Source of the DNA: Phycisphaerales bacterium
GTDB taxonomy: Bacteria; Planctomycetota; Phycisphaerae; Phycisphaerales; SM1A02
Reading direction: 5' to 3'
Length of the DNA: 15,559 bases
Assembly (NCBI GenBank): GCA_030748455.1
Contig: JASMLY010000035.1
Span: 1-15,559, forward strand
Below the pieces are notes generated by a model. The model searched no databases. It was not told the DNA's origin and was given only the letters and a program-made list of their open reading frames with translations. Made by a program: the position numbers and the translations under genes. Below are positions 1-7,108 of this stretch, in pieces (the first letter of the stretch is position 1; each line of letters begins with the position of its first letter).

Positions 1-103
1 AACTTGACGTAGAGGCGTTGTAATAAGACACTGTCCAACCAATGATCGGTGTCGACTCTCGGCTCCGTGGTAATGTAAATGTTCGCGTTTCATCTACGCG
101 TTT

Positions 104-109
104 GGAGGT
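104..109 (+). promoter_or_regulatory. Shine-Dalgarno site fixing the first gene's start
   Basis: A GGAGGT ribosome-binding site lies 7 nt before the ATG at 117. The same frame is open further upstream to an ATG at 42, but no comparable site precedes that codon. A start at 117 also puts the hydrophobic segment right at the N-terminus, as expected for a membrane anchor. Confidence 0.8.
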
Positions 110-116
110 AGCCCAC

Positions 117-1490
117 ATGGCTATTCGAAGCGGCGCCGGAACAGGTGTCATCGTATCACTAGTTGTATTTGTACTCACTACCGTGTTTCTACTTGTATTG
201 AGTATTGTCTTTTACACAAGCAAGGCAGACCAAAAAGAAATTGCAGATCAGGCGAAGATAGATTTAGAAACATTTATCACTTCTCAAGAGCAAAACCTCG
301 ATTCATTTCAACGAATTGTCGCATCCGCTAAAGCTGATCGAGTCTCTGTTGCTGCGTACCTCAATGGAGACCTCGAAAAGATTCGAACTCTTGTATCTGG
401 TTCCCCAGACACTTCAACCGAGAGTATCAAAACACAATTTAGTAATGAACTAAGTACTGGTGGCTCACTTTTCCTTGCTTTTGATCGACTCAACCGACAA
501 GTACAAGAACGCCAACAAGAACTGGATTCTCGCATTTCTGAATTAAGCGCAGCCAGAGAACAGATTGCTTCTCTAGAGGAAACCATTCGCAACGCAACTG
601 CAGCAAATATGCAAGCGATCGAAGCATCTAAAAACCAGTGGAATGACATCCAAAATGAATCGGAGTTACTCGCTCAAAATATGGATGATCATTTCGAAAG
701 CCGCGTTCAACGCGACGACCGCCTCTTAGGTGGCAAAACCACACAAATTTCACAGTTAAAAAGTGAAAGAGATCGTCTCATCAAGGAAAAAACAATTCTT
801 GCAAATGACGCGGCTGATTTAAGAGATCAGGTGAACGCAAGCAGAATGTCGTCAATCGATCCAGCGCTTCTCGTTGATGGCAACATCCTAGATGCAACTG
901 CAACTGACCGAGTCTTCGTTGATATTGGGTCAAAAGACCACATCGTTCTCGGTATGACGTTTGAGATCTACGATGACCCATCTCAACTTCGTGTCAACGA
1001 AGATGGCGAGTTGCCTCGTGGGAAAGCCTCCATTGAAATTATCAAAGTTGGTGAGACTACGGCGACTGCAAAAGTTACACGATCAACTCCTGGACGCCCA
1101 ATCGTTAGAGATAACATCATTGTAAATGCCGTTTTCGATCCAAACTATCGATACAAATTCATGGTGCATGGTCTGTTTGATGCCGATGGTGACGGGGTTA
1201 CCGAACACAACAACTCATTTATCAAAGACCGAATCGCATCCTGGGGTGGTATCGTTGTTGAAGAACAAGATATTCTTCCTGGCGATCTTGATTTCCTTGT
1301 CCTAGGTGTACAGCCACTCGAGCCAAGACCACTCCCTCGAAATGCAAGCGATGTCATGATTGATGAATATGCACGGAAGCAGCAAGCATATTCAAACTAC
1401 AGTTCACTTCTTGAGCAAGCACAAGATGTCAAAATTCCTGTACTTAATTCCAATCGACTGCATGTACTTACAGGTCAAGCAGGGAATTAA
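117..1490 (+). CDS. Membrane-anchored coiled-coil protein with BRCT-like C-terminal region
   Basis: Unrecognised protein of about 457 residues. Residues about 11-33 form one hydrophobic transmembrane segment. Residues about 40-245 are charged, Gln/Glu/Arg-rich heptad-like sequence that should form a long coiled coil. A beta-rich block follows at about 265-335 (GMTFEIYD, IEIIKVGETTATAKV), recalling the FlgT C-terminal type of fold. Residues about 345-410 (FMVHGLFDADGDGVTEHN, then WGGIVVEEQDILPGDLDFLVLG) have the spacing of a BRCT-like fold, with a conserved-looking GG and a closing hydrophobic strand. The DADGDG stretch could bind a metal. The start is set by the GGAGGT site. It is followed after 50 bp by the acyltransferase gene, so an envelope role is plausible. 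Domain resemblances are by eye and weak; the membrane and coiled-coil parts are secure. Confidence 0.8.
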   Translation: MAIRSGAGTGVIVSLVVFVLTTVFLLVLSIVFYTSKADQKEIADQAKIDLETFITSQEQNLDSFQRIVASAKADRVSVAAYLNGDLEKIRTLVSGSPDTSTESIKTQFSNELSTGGSLFLAFDRLNRQVQERQQELDSRISELSAAREQIASLEETIRNATAANMQAIEASKNQWNDIQNESELLAQNMDDHFESRVQRDDRLLGGKTTQISQLKSERDRLIKEKTILANDAADLRDQVNASRMSSIDPALLVDGNILDATATDRVFVDIGSKDHIVLGMTFEIYDDPSQLRVNEDGELPRGKASIEIIKVGETTATAKVTRSTPGRPIVRDNIIVNAVFDPNYRYKFMVHGLFDADGDGVTEHNNSFIKDRIASWGGIVVEEQDILPGDLDFLVLGVQPLEPRPLPRNASDVMIDEYARKQQAYSNYSSLLEQAQDVKIPVLNSNRLHVLTGQAGN

Positions 1491-1540
1491 CCCCTACGGT
1501 TTTCAGTGCCAACCCTGTTGTTGGCGAAACGAGTCCTAAC

Positions 1541-2542
1541 GTGGCACGGAATCAATCTGCACTTGTCAACTGGTCGCAGTACATTCCCCTGCGTGTTTTG
1601 GCATCGATCATTGGGTGCTCACCTATTTCGCTCACTATGCGAAGTGCTTCTCTTGTTGGAGACACGTATTTTAAATGTGTCAAGCGTAGACGGGTCGGGG
1701 CCATGGAAAACATTGCAAGAAGTTTTCCAGAGTGGAACCAACAATTAGTTGAGGAAACTGCACTCAAATCAATGCGGCACATGTTCCAATTGTTCCTTGC
1801 AGAAGCAGTGCAAATGCCCTCACTCGTGACACCATCCACGTGGCAAAAATACATATCATTTAAAGGCGTTGAGAAGATAACCCAGCGGCTTGTTACCAAT
1901 CAACCAACTATTTTTATTACGGGACATTGCGGGAACTGGGAGTTACTTGGTTATGCACTTTCTGTTCTTGGGCATCCAATCTCTGCAGTTGCAAGACCTC
2001 TTGACAACCCCTTGATCAACGACTGGGTTCTCAACATACGACAAAAATACGGTATGCAAATTATTACAAAATGGGGGTCTGTTCCCGTTTTACAAGAGAC
2101 AATCTCTCGAGGCGAAAGCATCGGGTTCATTGCAGACCAAAACGCTGGGGGTAAGGGTATGTTCGTCCCATTTTTTGGAAGGCTTGCTTCTACGTATAAG
2201 TCGATTGGTTTGCTTGCAATGCGGTATGAGCTCCCAGTTGCATGTGTGCACGCAAAACGCCTTCGGGGACAATTCAAGTACGAGGTTTCCCTCACCGATT
2301 ACATCGAACCTACCGATTGGGTTGATCAATCAGATCCGCTGTACTACATCACAGCACGGTACAACCGCGCAATTGAAACGATGGTTAGAAATGCTCCCGA
2401 ACAATATCTTTGGCTACACCGAAGGTGGAAAAGCCGTCCGCTCCACGAACTACAGAACGACCCTATACCAAAACGACTTCGAAACCAACTCGAATCGCTC
2501 CCGTGGTTGCGTGACAGGGAACTTGAAGCACTCATCAGGTGA
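1541..2542 (+). CDS. LpxL/HtrB-family lysophospholipid (lipid A type) acyltransferase
   Basis: Member of the LpxL/HtrB/WaaM acyltransferase family, 333 residues, close to the usual 290-330. These peripheral inner-membrane enzymes move an acyl chain from acyl-ACP to lipid A precursors or related lipids. The catalytic H-x4-E motif is visible as HCGNWE (H129, E134). Later family blocks are ARPLDNPLINDW around 156-167, the GFIADQNAGGKGMFVPFFG region around 195-213, and the terminal WLHRRWKSRP. The start is GTG with a weak GAG site 7 nt before it; the next in-frame ATG (1637) would remove the N-terminal helix, so GTG is preferred. The receiver gene begins 12 bp downstream, suggesting one operon. 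The exact acceptor cannot be told; ornithine- or glycolipid-acylating relatives share the same motifs. Confidence 0.85.
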   Translation: MARNQSALVNWSQYIPLRVLASIIGCSPISLTMRSASLVGDTYFKCVKRRRVGAMENIARSFPEWNQQLVEETALKSMRHMFQLFLAEAVQMPSLVTPSTWQKYISFKGVEKITQRLVTNQPTIFITGHCGNWELLGYALSVLGHPISAVARPLDNPLINDWVLNIRQKYGMQIITKWGSVPVLQETISRGESIGFIADQNAGGKGMFVPFFGRLASTYKSIGLLAMRYELPVACVHAKRLRGQFKYEVSLTDYIEPTDWVDQSDPLYYITARYNRAIETMVRNAPEQYLWLHRRWKSRPLHELQNDPIPKRLRNQLESLPWLRDRELEALIR

Positions 2543-2554
2543 TAGGATGCGTAT

Positions 2555-2941
2555 ATGGGACGACTTGATGGACACACCATACTGATCGTTGATGATGATG
2601 AAGATATTCTCGCGTCGATGGAACTCGCCATGCGTGCAGAGGGGGCAAGCACACTGACTGCCGAAGATGGCACAGAGGCTGTCTCAGTTTGCACAGCGCA
2701 AAATCCTGAAGCAGTTATTCTTGACATGATGTTGCCAAAACGTTCTGGATTTTTGGTTCTTGAAGAATTCCAAGCAATGGAAAACCCGCCAGTCGTTGTG
2801 ATGGTCACTGCCAATGAAGGAAAACGACATATGGCGTATGCTACGGCATTGGGCGTGCACGCCTATCTCATCAAGCCTGTTGGGCTCGACCGCCTCATTG
2901 AAACAGTGTGCTCCCTCCTCAAGAAGAAAGAAGATTCATGA
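2555..2941 (+). CDS. Stand-alone response regulator receiver domain protein
   Basis: A CheY-like receiver of 128 residues with no output domain. The acidic pocket is D13-D14-D15, the phospho-acceptor is D57 in VILDMMLP, the switch residue is T85 in MVTAN, and the conserved lysine is K107 in LIKP followed by proline. All key residues are present, so it should be phosphorylated by a histidine kinase, but no kinase lies in the window. AGGA about 7 nt before the ATG supports the start. It sits 12 bp after the acyltransferase gene, and its stop codon overlaps the next start as ATGA, so it is probably translated together with the 101-residue protein. Without a DNA-binding domain it most likely acts through protein contact. 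Confidence 0.92.
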   Translation: MGRLDGHTILIVDDDEDILASMELAMRAEGASTLTAEDGTEAVSVCTAQNPEAVILDMMLPKRSGFLVLEEFQAMENPPVVVMVTANEGKRHMAYATALGVHAYLIKPVGLDRLIETVCSLLKKKEDS

Positions 2942-3243
2942 GCAAGCACTTTGTCGTACAAGCAAGACTAGAGGAAGGTTCAGACCAAAGACCTTCTCTT
3001 GGAACCCGTGAACAAATCCTTGAAGAACTTTCACACTTCAACACCATGCCCGAAATAGAAGGGGATGATATGTTGTGGGGTCCGGGAATCCGAATAGAAC
3101 TTCCCCCCTCAGATGGCGAAGTGCACCAAATGTTGTTACACATTGTTGAAGATGAAATTGCCTGGCAACCAATTTCCAAACTCGCCCGTCATTTCAAGTG
3201 GTGTGTCACCGATCTTGAAACTGGGCGCAAGTTAACCCAATAA
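2938..3243 (+). CDS. Hypothetical protein, translationally coupled to receiver
   Basis: Protein of 101 residues, not recognised. The ATG overlaps the receiver's TGA in an ATGA arrangement, and an AAGAAG purine run in the end of the receiver gene serves as ribosome-binding site. The chain is acidic in the first two thirds (EGDDMLWGPGIRIELPP around 40-56), followed by a helix rich in hydrophobic and acidic residues (VHQMLLHIVEDEIAWQPISKLARHF) and a short basic tail. There is no signal peptide or membrane segment, so it is probably cytoplasmic. The coupling suggests a partner or output of the receiver, but that is inference only. Confidence 0.65.
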   Translation: MSKHFVVQARLEEGSDQRPSLGTREQILEELSHFNTMPEIEGDDMLWGPGIRIELPPSDGEVHQMLLHIVEDEIAWQPISKLARHFKWCVTDLETGRKLTQ

Positions 3244-3281
3244 CTACGAAACCGAAAAATATGTTTTTGTTCGTGTGGGCA

Positions 3282-3689
3282 TTACCGCTTCATCGAATGG
3301 AGTGTCATAAAAACGTCGTCAACTGCTGCATCAAAACGTTTTGGGCCATGGTTAAAACACACTGTGGTTACACCTTGAGCTGCGAGTGCCGCAATATACA
3401 TCGATGCAGCATTTGTAGGTAAACCAACAACTCGGATCTCTGAACCATCTTCTATGATTGCCCTCGCTGCTGCAAGCGCACGGTCTCTGTCGGTAAACAC
3501 CATCGCGAGAGGCTCGTCGTTTTCAAATACAACCCAAGGCACAGATGAGTGAGCGCTCCCACACTGGACAAAATACAGCGTCTGCATTGAAGAAATTTCC
3601 TTCCATACACGTTGCTTTGTTTGAGCAGTTTGTTTGCGTTGAAACGAATCGATAAGTTGATCAATTGTGTGTTGTTCAATTCTAACCAT
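3282..3689 (-). CDS. SseB-like small protein
   Basis: Protein of 135 residues. The frame is open further upstream, but the ATG at 3689 has GGAG (3698-3701 on this strand) exactly 8 nt before it, and upstream starts lack such a site. The middle resembles the N-terminal domain of SseB-family proteins: a beta strand (TLYFVQCG), then PLAMVFTDRDRALAAARAI, where an 'FT' strand end leads into a helix, and near the end TTVCFNHGPKRFD, matching the family's 'v.vNpg' strand. No membrane segment is present. It is monocistronic, with the oppD gene ending 222 bp upstream on the same strand. SseB's cellular role is poorly defined, so no function is assigned; the match is by eye and only moderate. Confidence 0.65.
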   Translation of the reverse strand: MVRIEQHTIDQLIDSFQRKQTAQTKQRVWKEISSMQTLYFVQCGSAHSSVPWVVFENDEPLAMVFTDRDRALAAARAIIEDGSEIRVVGLPTNAASMYIAALAAQGVTTVCFNHGPKRFDAAVDDVFMTLHSMKR

Positions 3690-3711
3690 GTTAGGCACTC
3701 CAGCCAATTGT

Positions 3712-3726
3712 TTGTCATCCTGACAA
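3712..3726. promoter_or_regulatory. Perfect palindrome, candidate operator
   Basis: TTGTCA-TCC-TGACAA is a perfect 6-bp inverted repeat around a 3-bp spacer, 22 bp upstream of the SseB-like start codon and just before its ribosome-binding site. This is the geometry of a dimeric regulator site. No regulator is known for it, and a small RNA hairpin is the alternative. Confidence 0.4.
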
Positions 3727-3744
3727 GTGTGTCCCTGCTGTCGA

Positions 3745-3790
3745 AACTCTGGGATTAGGGGGAAGTAGATCACAGCCCAATGCCAGAGTT
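3745..3790. repeat. 8-bp inverted repeat upstream of SseB-like gene
   Basis: AACTCTGG (3745-3752) and CCAGAGTT (3783-3790) are perfect reverse complements separated by 30 bp, in the gene-free stretch between the SseB-like gene and oppD. They could close a stem-loop in the leader of the SseB-like gene. No clear -35/-10 pair was found nearby. Confidence 0.35.
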
Positions 3791-3795
3791 CCTAC

Positions 3796-3834
3796 ACGCA
3801 GGAGAAAGTTCGTTCACCTATACAACTCCTACGT
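3796..3834 (-). other. Hairpin in the gap downstream of oppD
   Basis: ACGTAGGAG and CTCCTGCGT on this strand form a 9-bp stem with one G-U wobble and a 21-nt loop. On the opposite strand the wobble would be a C-A mismatch, so the RNA form favours transcripts reading from oppD toward the SseB-like gene. There is no T-run after it, so it is not a classical intrinsic terminator; mRNA 3'-end stabilisation or processing is possible. Confidence 0.35.
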
Positions 3835-3911
3835 GAGCGTTCCCTTTCATGTTCTGAGCTCTTTTGTGTATTAATTACACCCCCGTTTACTTGTCTTTAC
3901 ATTGCAAGGCT

Positions 3912-4709
3912 TTAGTAAACGTCTTGAACCGTGCACAACCTCTCCCTTTTTGTATCAAGGGTTGGGACACATGCAATAAGTGCTTTTGTATAGGTATGCG
4001 AAGGTGTACGCAACACTGTATTTGTTTCTCCCTGCTCGATTATTTTCCCAGAACGCATCACACAAACACGATCCGCTATTGCAGGAACTAGGCATAAATC
4101 GTGTGTAATAAACAACGTGGCCATTCCACGTTTCTTCTGAAGGGTCTGTAACAAACTCACAATTTGCATCGACGTTGATGCATCAAGTGCGGTTGTTGGC
4201 TCGTCCGCTATCAATAACGTGGGCTTACAAGCAAGTGCTATCGCAATCACAATTCTTTGCCGCATCCCACCAGAAAACTCATGAGGATATGCATGGAACC
4301 GAGTTGACGAAATACCTACTTCTTCAAGAAGAGCAACAGAATCTTGTTTGGCTTGCCGGCGAGAAACTGATTCGTGTGCGACTATGGTTTCAACTAATTG
4401 CTCGCCAACTGGAAAAACGGGGTTTAGTGATGTCATTGGTTCCTGAAAAACCATGGCTATCTTTTTGCCTCTCACTCGTTGCAATTCTTTACGAGTCATT
4501 GAACAAATATCTGTATCTTCGAACAAAATAGAACCACGTACATTGGTGTTCTTGGGTAACAATCCCAGAACAGAGAGCGCGGTTAAACTTTTTCCACTTC
4601 CTGATTCGCCGACAATTGCTAGCGACTCGCCCCGTTCCATCGATAGAGAGTCCAAATCAACTGCGACGTGATTCCCAAATGAAATGTGTAGATTCTGGAT
4701 CTTAAGCAT
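3912..4709 (-). CDS. oppD: Oligopeptide/dipeptide-type ABC transporter ATP-binding protein (OppD/DppD)
   Basis: ATPase subunit of a peptide/nickel-type importer; it drives transport by ATP hydrolysis on the cytoplasmic face. All motifs are intact: Walker A GESGSGKS (34-41), Q-loop Q89 in FQEPMTSLNP (typical of OppD/DppD), signature FSGGMRQ (145-151), Walker B with D169-E170, and switch H203. The ATG at 4709 follows a GAGGGGG site and overlaps the oppC end by 8 bp, so the two are coupled. At 265 residues it is shorter than the usual 310-340: the chain stops soon after HTYTKALIACVP, so the C-terminal cysteine-containing extension of OppD-type proteins is missing. No remnant of it is seen after the stop. 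No OppF partner follows, so it may act as a homodimer or pair with an ATPase encoded elsewhere. Confidence 0.92.
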   Translation of the reverse strand: MLKIQNLHISFGNHVAVDLDSLSMERGESLAIVGESGSGKSLTALSVLGLLPKNTNVRGSILFEDTDICSMTRKELQRVRGKKIAMVFQEPMTSLNPVFPVGEQLVETIVAHESVSRRQAKQDSVALLEEVGISSTRFHAYPHEFSGGMRQRIVIAIALACKPTLLIADEPTTALDASTSMQIVSLLQTLQKKRGMATLFITHDLCLVPAIADRVCVMRSGKIIEQGETNTVLRTPSHTYTKALIACVPTLDTKRERLCTVQDVY

Positions 4710-5637
4710 GCATCCCCCTCGTTTGCTTTGGATCAATGTATCTTTTCAACCGCTGCCCTACTGTATTAATCCAAACAAGTGTTGCAGCAATACACAGACA
4801 AGGCCAAAGTAACAACCACCACCTTGAATGTACTGTATTTAACTGACTCAATCCATCTGCAGCAAGATTTCCCCAACTCGGAAGTGGCTCTCTTATTCCT
4901 ATTCCGAGAAAACTAAGAAATGCTTCAGAAAGAATCGCGGTTGGAACAGTTAGTGTTGCATACACAACGATGGTACCGAGAATGGATGGCAACAGGTGGT
5001 GTGTAAACAGTCGCACCCGTCCCACCCCAATTGTTTTAGCTGCGTCGATTGACGGCCGCCTTCGTAGGCTTAGGATTTGGCCTCGAATCACTCGAGAAAC
5101 GGTGAGCCAACTCACCGCACCGATTGCGAGCAGCAACGCAAGGACGTGTATCATTTCTCTGAGTATTGGTGATGTCACCACACCCTGCTCTACGAGTCCA
5201 TGCACGGCGACAGTGATCAAAACCACAAGCATCACTGCGGGTAAACCGTACAGGACGTCTACAATTCGCATCATCGCAGCATCTACACGCTTGTTTCCTA
5301 GACCAGCGATGGTCCCCCAAAGGGTTCCAAGAACAACGGACACGAACGCGGCCGTGATCCCAAGAGCAAGACTAATTACACCCCCAACAATACACCGAGA
5401 AAACACATCCCTTCCAAGTTGATCCGTTCCAAAAAAGGTAAAGAGTTTCGCGTGGTCGTCATCGGGTTGTTGTGCCCAACTTGGTGGAAGAAGTGCTGCA
5501 TCAACATTTGTCCGCTCAAATCTTCTTCCATTTCCATCATCCGAGATTGACCAAGCAAAGCCAACACCGAGAGTGATGCTAGCGCAGACTAAGGCAAGAA
5601 TCCAATTTTTGTGTTTCGAAAGTATGACGCGAAACAT
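4702..5637 (-). CDS. oppC: Oligopeptide/dipeptide-type ABC transporter permease (OppC/DppC)
   Basis: Inner-membrane permease of the peptide/nickel family, about 311 residues. After a first transmembrane segment and a periplasmic stretch comes the hallmark GTDQLGRDVFSR at about 74-85, leading into the transport domain with five more hydrophobic segments. The EAA loop that contacts the ATPase is DAAKTIGVGRVRLFTHHLLP. SFLGIGIREPLPSWGNL near the C-terminus is also characteristic of OppC. An in-frame TTG at 5643 sits better relative to an AGAGGT site than the ATG at 5637, so the true start may be two codons earlier. The companion OppB permease and the binding protein OppA are not adjacent; the preceding gene encodes the secreted helical protein, 52 bp upstream. 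Since OppC normally pairs with OppB, a partner must lie elsewhere or the protein homodimerises. Confidence 0.92.
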   Translation of the reverse strand: MFRVILSKHKNWILALVCASITLGVGFAWSISDDGNGRRFERTNVDAALLPPSWAQQPDDDHAKLFTFFGTDQLGRDVFSRCIVGGVISLALGITAAFVSVVLGTLWGTIAGLGNKRVDAAMMRIVDVLYGLPAVMLVVLITVAVHGLVEQGVVTSPILREMIHVLALLLAIGAVSWLTVSRVIRGQILSLRRRPSIDAAKTIGVGRVRLFTHHLLPSILGTIVVYATLTVPTAILSEAFLSFLGIGIREPLPSWGNLAADGLSQLNTVHSRWWLLLWPCLCIAATLVWINTVGQRLKRYIDPKQTRGMHA

Positions 5638-5689
5638 GCACAAATAGTACCCGACCTCTAGGAAGCACGAGTACGAAGATGGCTCTGCG

Positions 5690-6403
5690 TTACTCTTGTT
5701 CTGGGGTTGAAGCGTTTTGAAGGATTCTTTCTACGTGCTCTTCTACAACTTCATCGAAGTTTTCACTTGTAGATTCGATTTTCTCGCGCATCGCAGCAAT
5801 GTGGCGTTCGAGCCGATTGATACTCAATGTTTGAGCGCGAATACTCAAGGCAGTTTTTGCTCGTACTAGCCCTCGAAGCGAAGCGATCTGCGCTTCTGAA
5901 ACTTTTCCGTCAGGGCCGAGATTACGAATTGACTTTGTAATCTGATAGATTTCGCCATCAAGTTTTAACTCGCTAACTTTCACTTCGAACAATTCCGGGT
6001 CTGACTCTTTCAATTTCACAAGAGAGCTAAGATTTCTGCCCTGTCTACGCATCACCGAACGCAACGCGTCTGGGTCGTCGTGGCACAAACAACGAAGCTG
6101 TTCTGCGAGTTCGGGGTCTATTTCCTTCGCAACATCCATCATTCGACCAAGCATTCTTGGATGCATTTCGCCCATGCTCCCGCGATCACTCGTCTCACCA
6201 CGCTCTCCGCGCTGACCACGCTTCATTTGATCACGCTCGAGGGGATTTCCAGCGCGTGGATTACGACCATCTTCTTCTGGGAATGATTGCAAAAGACTCA
6301 CCTGAGTGAAACATGCCTCTGTGCAACCTAGTTCTTGTGAGACGAAACCAAGTGAAGCTAGTGTGAACATCATTGAAGCCCCGAGTAGAATTGCTGGTTG
6401 CAT
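5690..6403 (-). CDS. Secreted helical protein of the sigma/anti-sigma operon
   Basis: Protein of about 237 residues, no firm family. The N-terminus (MQPAILLGASMMFTLASLGF) looks like a signal peptide, followed by cysteines that might be a lipoprotein or disulfide site (ELGC, TEAC). Then comes a Gly/Arg-rich linker (RGQRGERGETSDRG) and a long, strongly charged helical region with heptad character, ending in LRGLVRAKTALSIRAQTLSINRLERHIAAMREKI, a style frequent in planctomycete proteins encoded beside ECF sigma factors. Three starts are possible (6424, 6409, 6403). 6403 is chosen because GGAG at 6412-6415 is 8 nt away; 6424 would overlap the anti-sigma stop. The gene order suggests a periplasmic partner of the anti-sigma protein, which is inference. 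Confidence 0.75.
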   Translation of the reverse strand: MQPAILLGASMMFTLASLGFVSQELGCTEACFTQVSLLQSFPEEDGRNPRAGNPLERDQMKRGQRGERGETSDRGSMGEMHPRMLGRMMDVAKEIDPELAEQLRCLCHDDPDALRSVMRRQGRNLSSLVKLKESDPELFEVKVSELKLDGEIYQITKSIRNLGPDGKVSEAQIASLRGLVRAKTALSIRAQTLSINRLERHIAAMREKIESTSENFDEVVEEHVERILQNASTPEQE

Positions 6404-6416
6404 GTTCATCACTCCA

Positions 6417-7085
6417 TTATTCATTCAGTAAACCATATTGCCATAACTCAAGATCTTCTCGAAGCCCATTAAACTCGGATGCGATCGCAACAAAATCTAG
6501 TTCGCGTGTATCAGTAAGGTACGCATACTCACCGAGATTTAAATCTTCAAGTAAATATCCTTCCTCCTCGACGCTCAACAACTGGTTGTTTTGAACAGCA
6601 ATGGTACGCGTTGGTTGCGGAGCAGTGGTTAGATCCATTCGAAACGCTACGAGTACAGCAAACACAACGCAGGCTGCAAGAGCAAGGCGTTGCATTTTGA
6701 CGGCAAAGCCGACACGACCAATGACAGGAGATTCAGCACGAAGGTCTGTCACCGACGCAGAAAATACTCGGTCTTGAAGACCTTCGGGTGTTGCTACATG
6801 TGTTGCTTCAGAAAGGAGTGCGGCGAGTTCAGATGATTGTGAAAGAAGAGGAGCAGATGCTGCCATCACTCGATCTGCAAGACCTTCGGGTTGCATTGAT
6901 TCCGAACTTTTAGAAATCAACGCATCGAGTTGTTTGCCAGCTCCAAGAAGATGCGACGATGCGTGCAGTACCCGATCTGCAAGTTCAGAAGGTTCTTCTG
7001 GGGTATGTACATCAGAAAGTGCCTCTGTAAGCATTGCTTCAAGTTGCAGTTCTTGTGCATCAAATTGGTGGTTTTCGTTCTTCAT
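6417..7085 (-). CDS. Probable membrane anti-sigma factor with triplicated repeat
   Basis: Protein of 222 residues encoded 23 bp after the ECF sigma gene, the usual place for its anti-sigma factor. A single transmembrane segment lies at about 131-150 (RLALAACVVFAVLVAF). The cytoplasmic N-terminal part lacks the zinc-binding HxxxCxxC motif of classical anti-sigma factors. Instead it holds three copies of a repeat whose cores are SELADRVLHAS, EGLADRVMAAS and EGLQDRVFSAS, beginning about residues 33, 67 and 101, each preceded by a short Leu/Ala-rich helix. The periplasmic C-terminal part is acidic, with several tyrosines (EGYLLEDLNLGEYAYL). The start has only a weak GAGA site. Its end overlaps or abuts the next gene. 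The anti-sigma role rests on context and topology, not on a recognised domain. Confidence 0.75.
   Translation of the reverse strand: MKNENHQFDAQELQLEAMLTEALSDVHTPEEPSELADRVLHASSHLLGAGKQLDALISKSSESMQPEGLADRVMAASAPLLSQSSELAALLSEATHVATPEGLQDRVFSASVTDLRAESPVIGRVGFAVKMQRLALAACVVFAVLVAFRMDLTTAPQPTRTIAVQNNQLLSVEEEGYLLEDLNLGEYAYLTDTRELDFVAIASEFNGLREDLELWQYGLLNE
6738..7043 (-). repeat. Three-fold 34-residue coding repeat
   Basis: Within the anti-sigma gene, residues 15-116 contain three related units. The cores P-x-E/G-L-A/Q-D-R-V-x-x-A-S begin at P32, P66 and P100, an exact 34-residue (102-bp) period. The helical lead-ins LEAMLTEA, LDALISKS and LAALLSEA start at 15, 53 and 87, so the second and third units are in register and the first has a four-residue longer link. 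The DNA has diverged, so this is an old duplication. Confidence 0.8.
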
Positions 7086-7108
7086 ATCTCATTTGGGAGA
7101 ACGCCAAA

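Noticed and set aside
42..116. N-terminal extension of the first gene from the ATG at 42
   Set aside because: No ribosome-binding site there, whereas GGAGGT precedes the ATG at 117, and the extension would push the membrane anchor away from the N-terminus.
1506..1748. Alternative plus-strand frame over the start of the acyltransferase gene
   Set aside because: It overlaps the acyltransferase frame, which carries the family motifs, and itself shows no recognisable pattern.
3868..3882. GTGTATTAATTACAC palindrome after oppD as a terminator
   Set aside because: The 5-bp stem is AT-rich and lacks a following T-run on the minus strand, so it is too weak for an intrinsic terminator.
4970..5422. 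150-codon plus-strand frame inside oppC
   Set aside because: It is antisense to a well-supported permease and is low in complexity (Thr/Ile/Arg-rich), as expected of a shadow frame.
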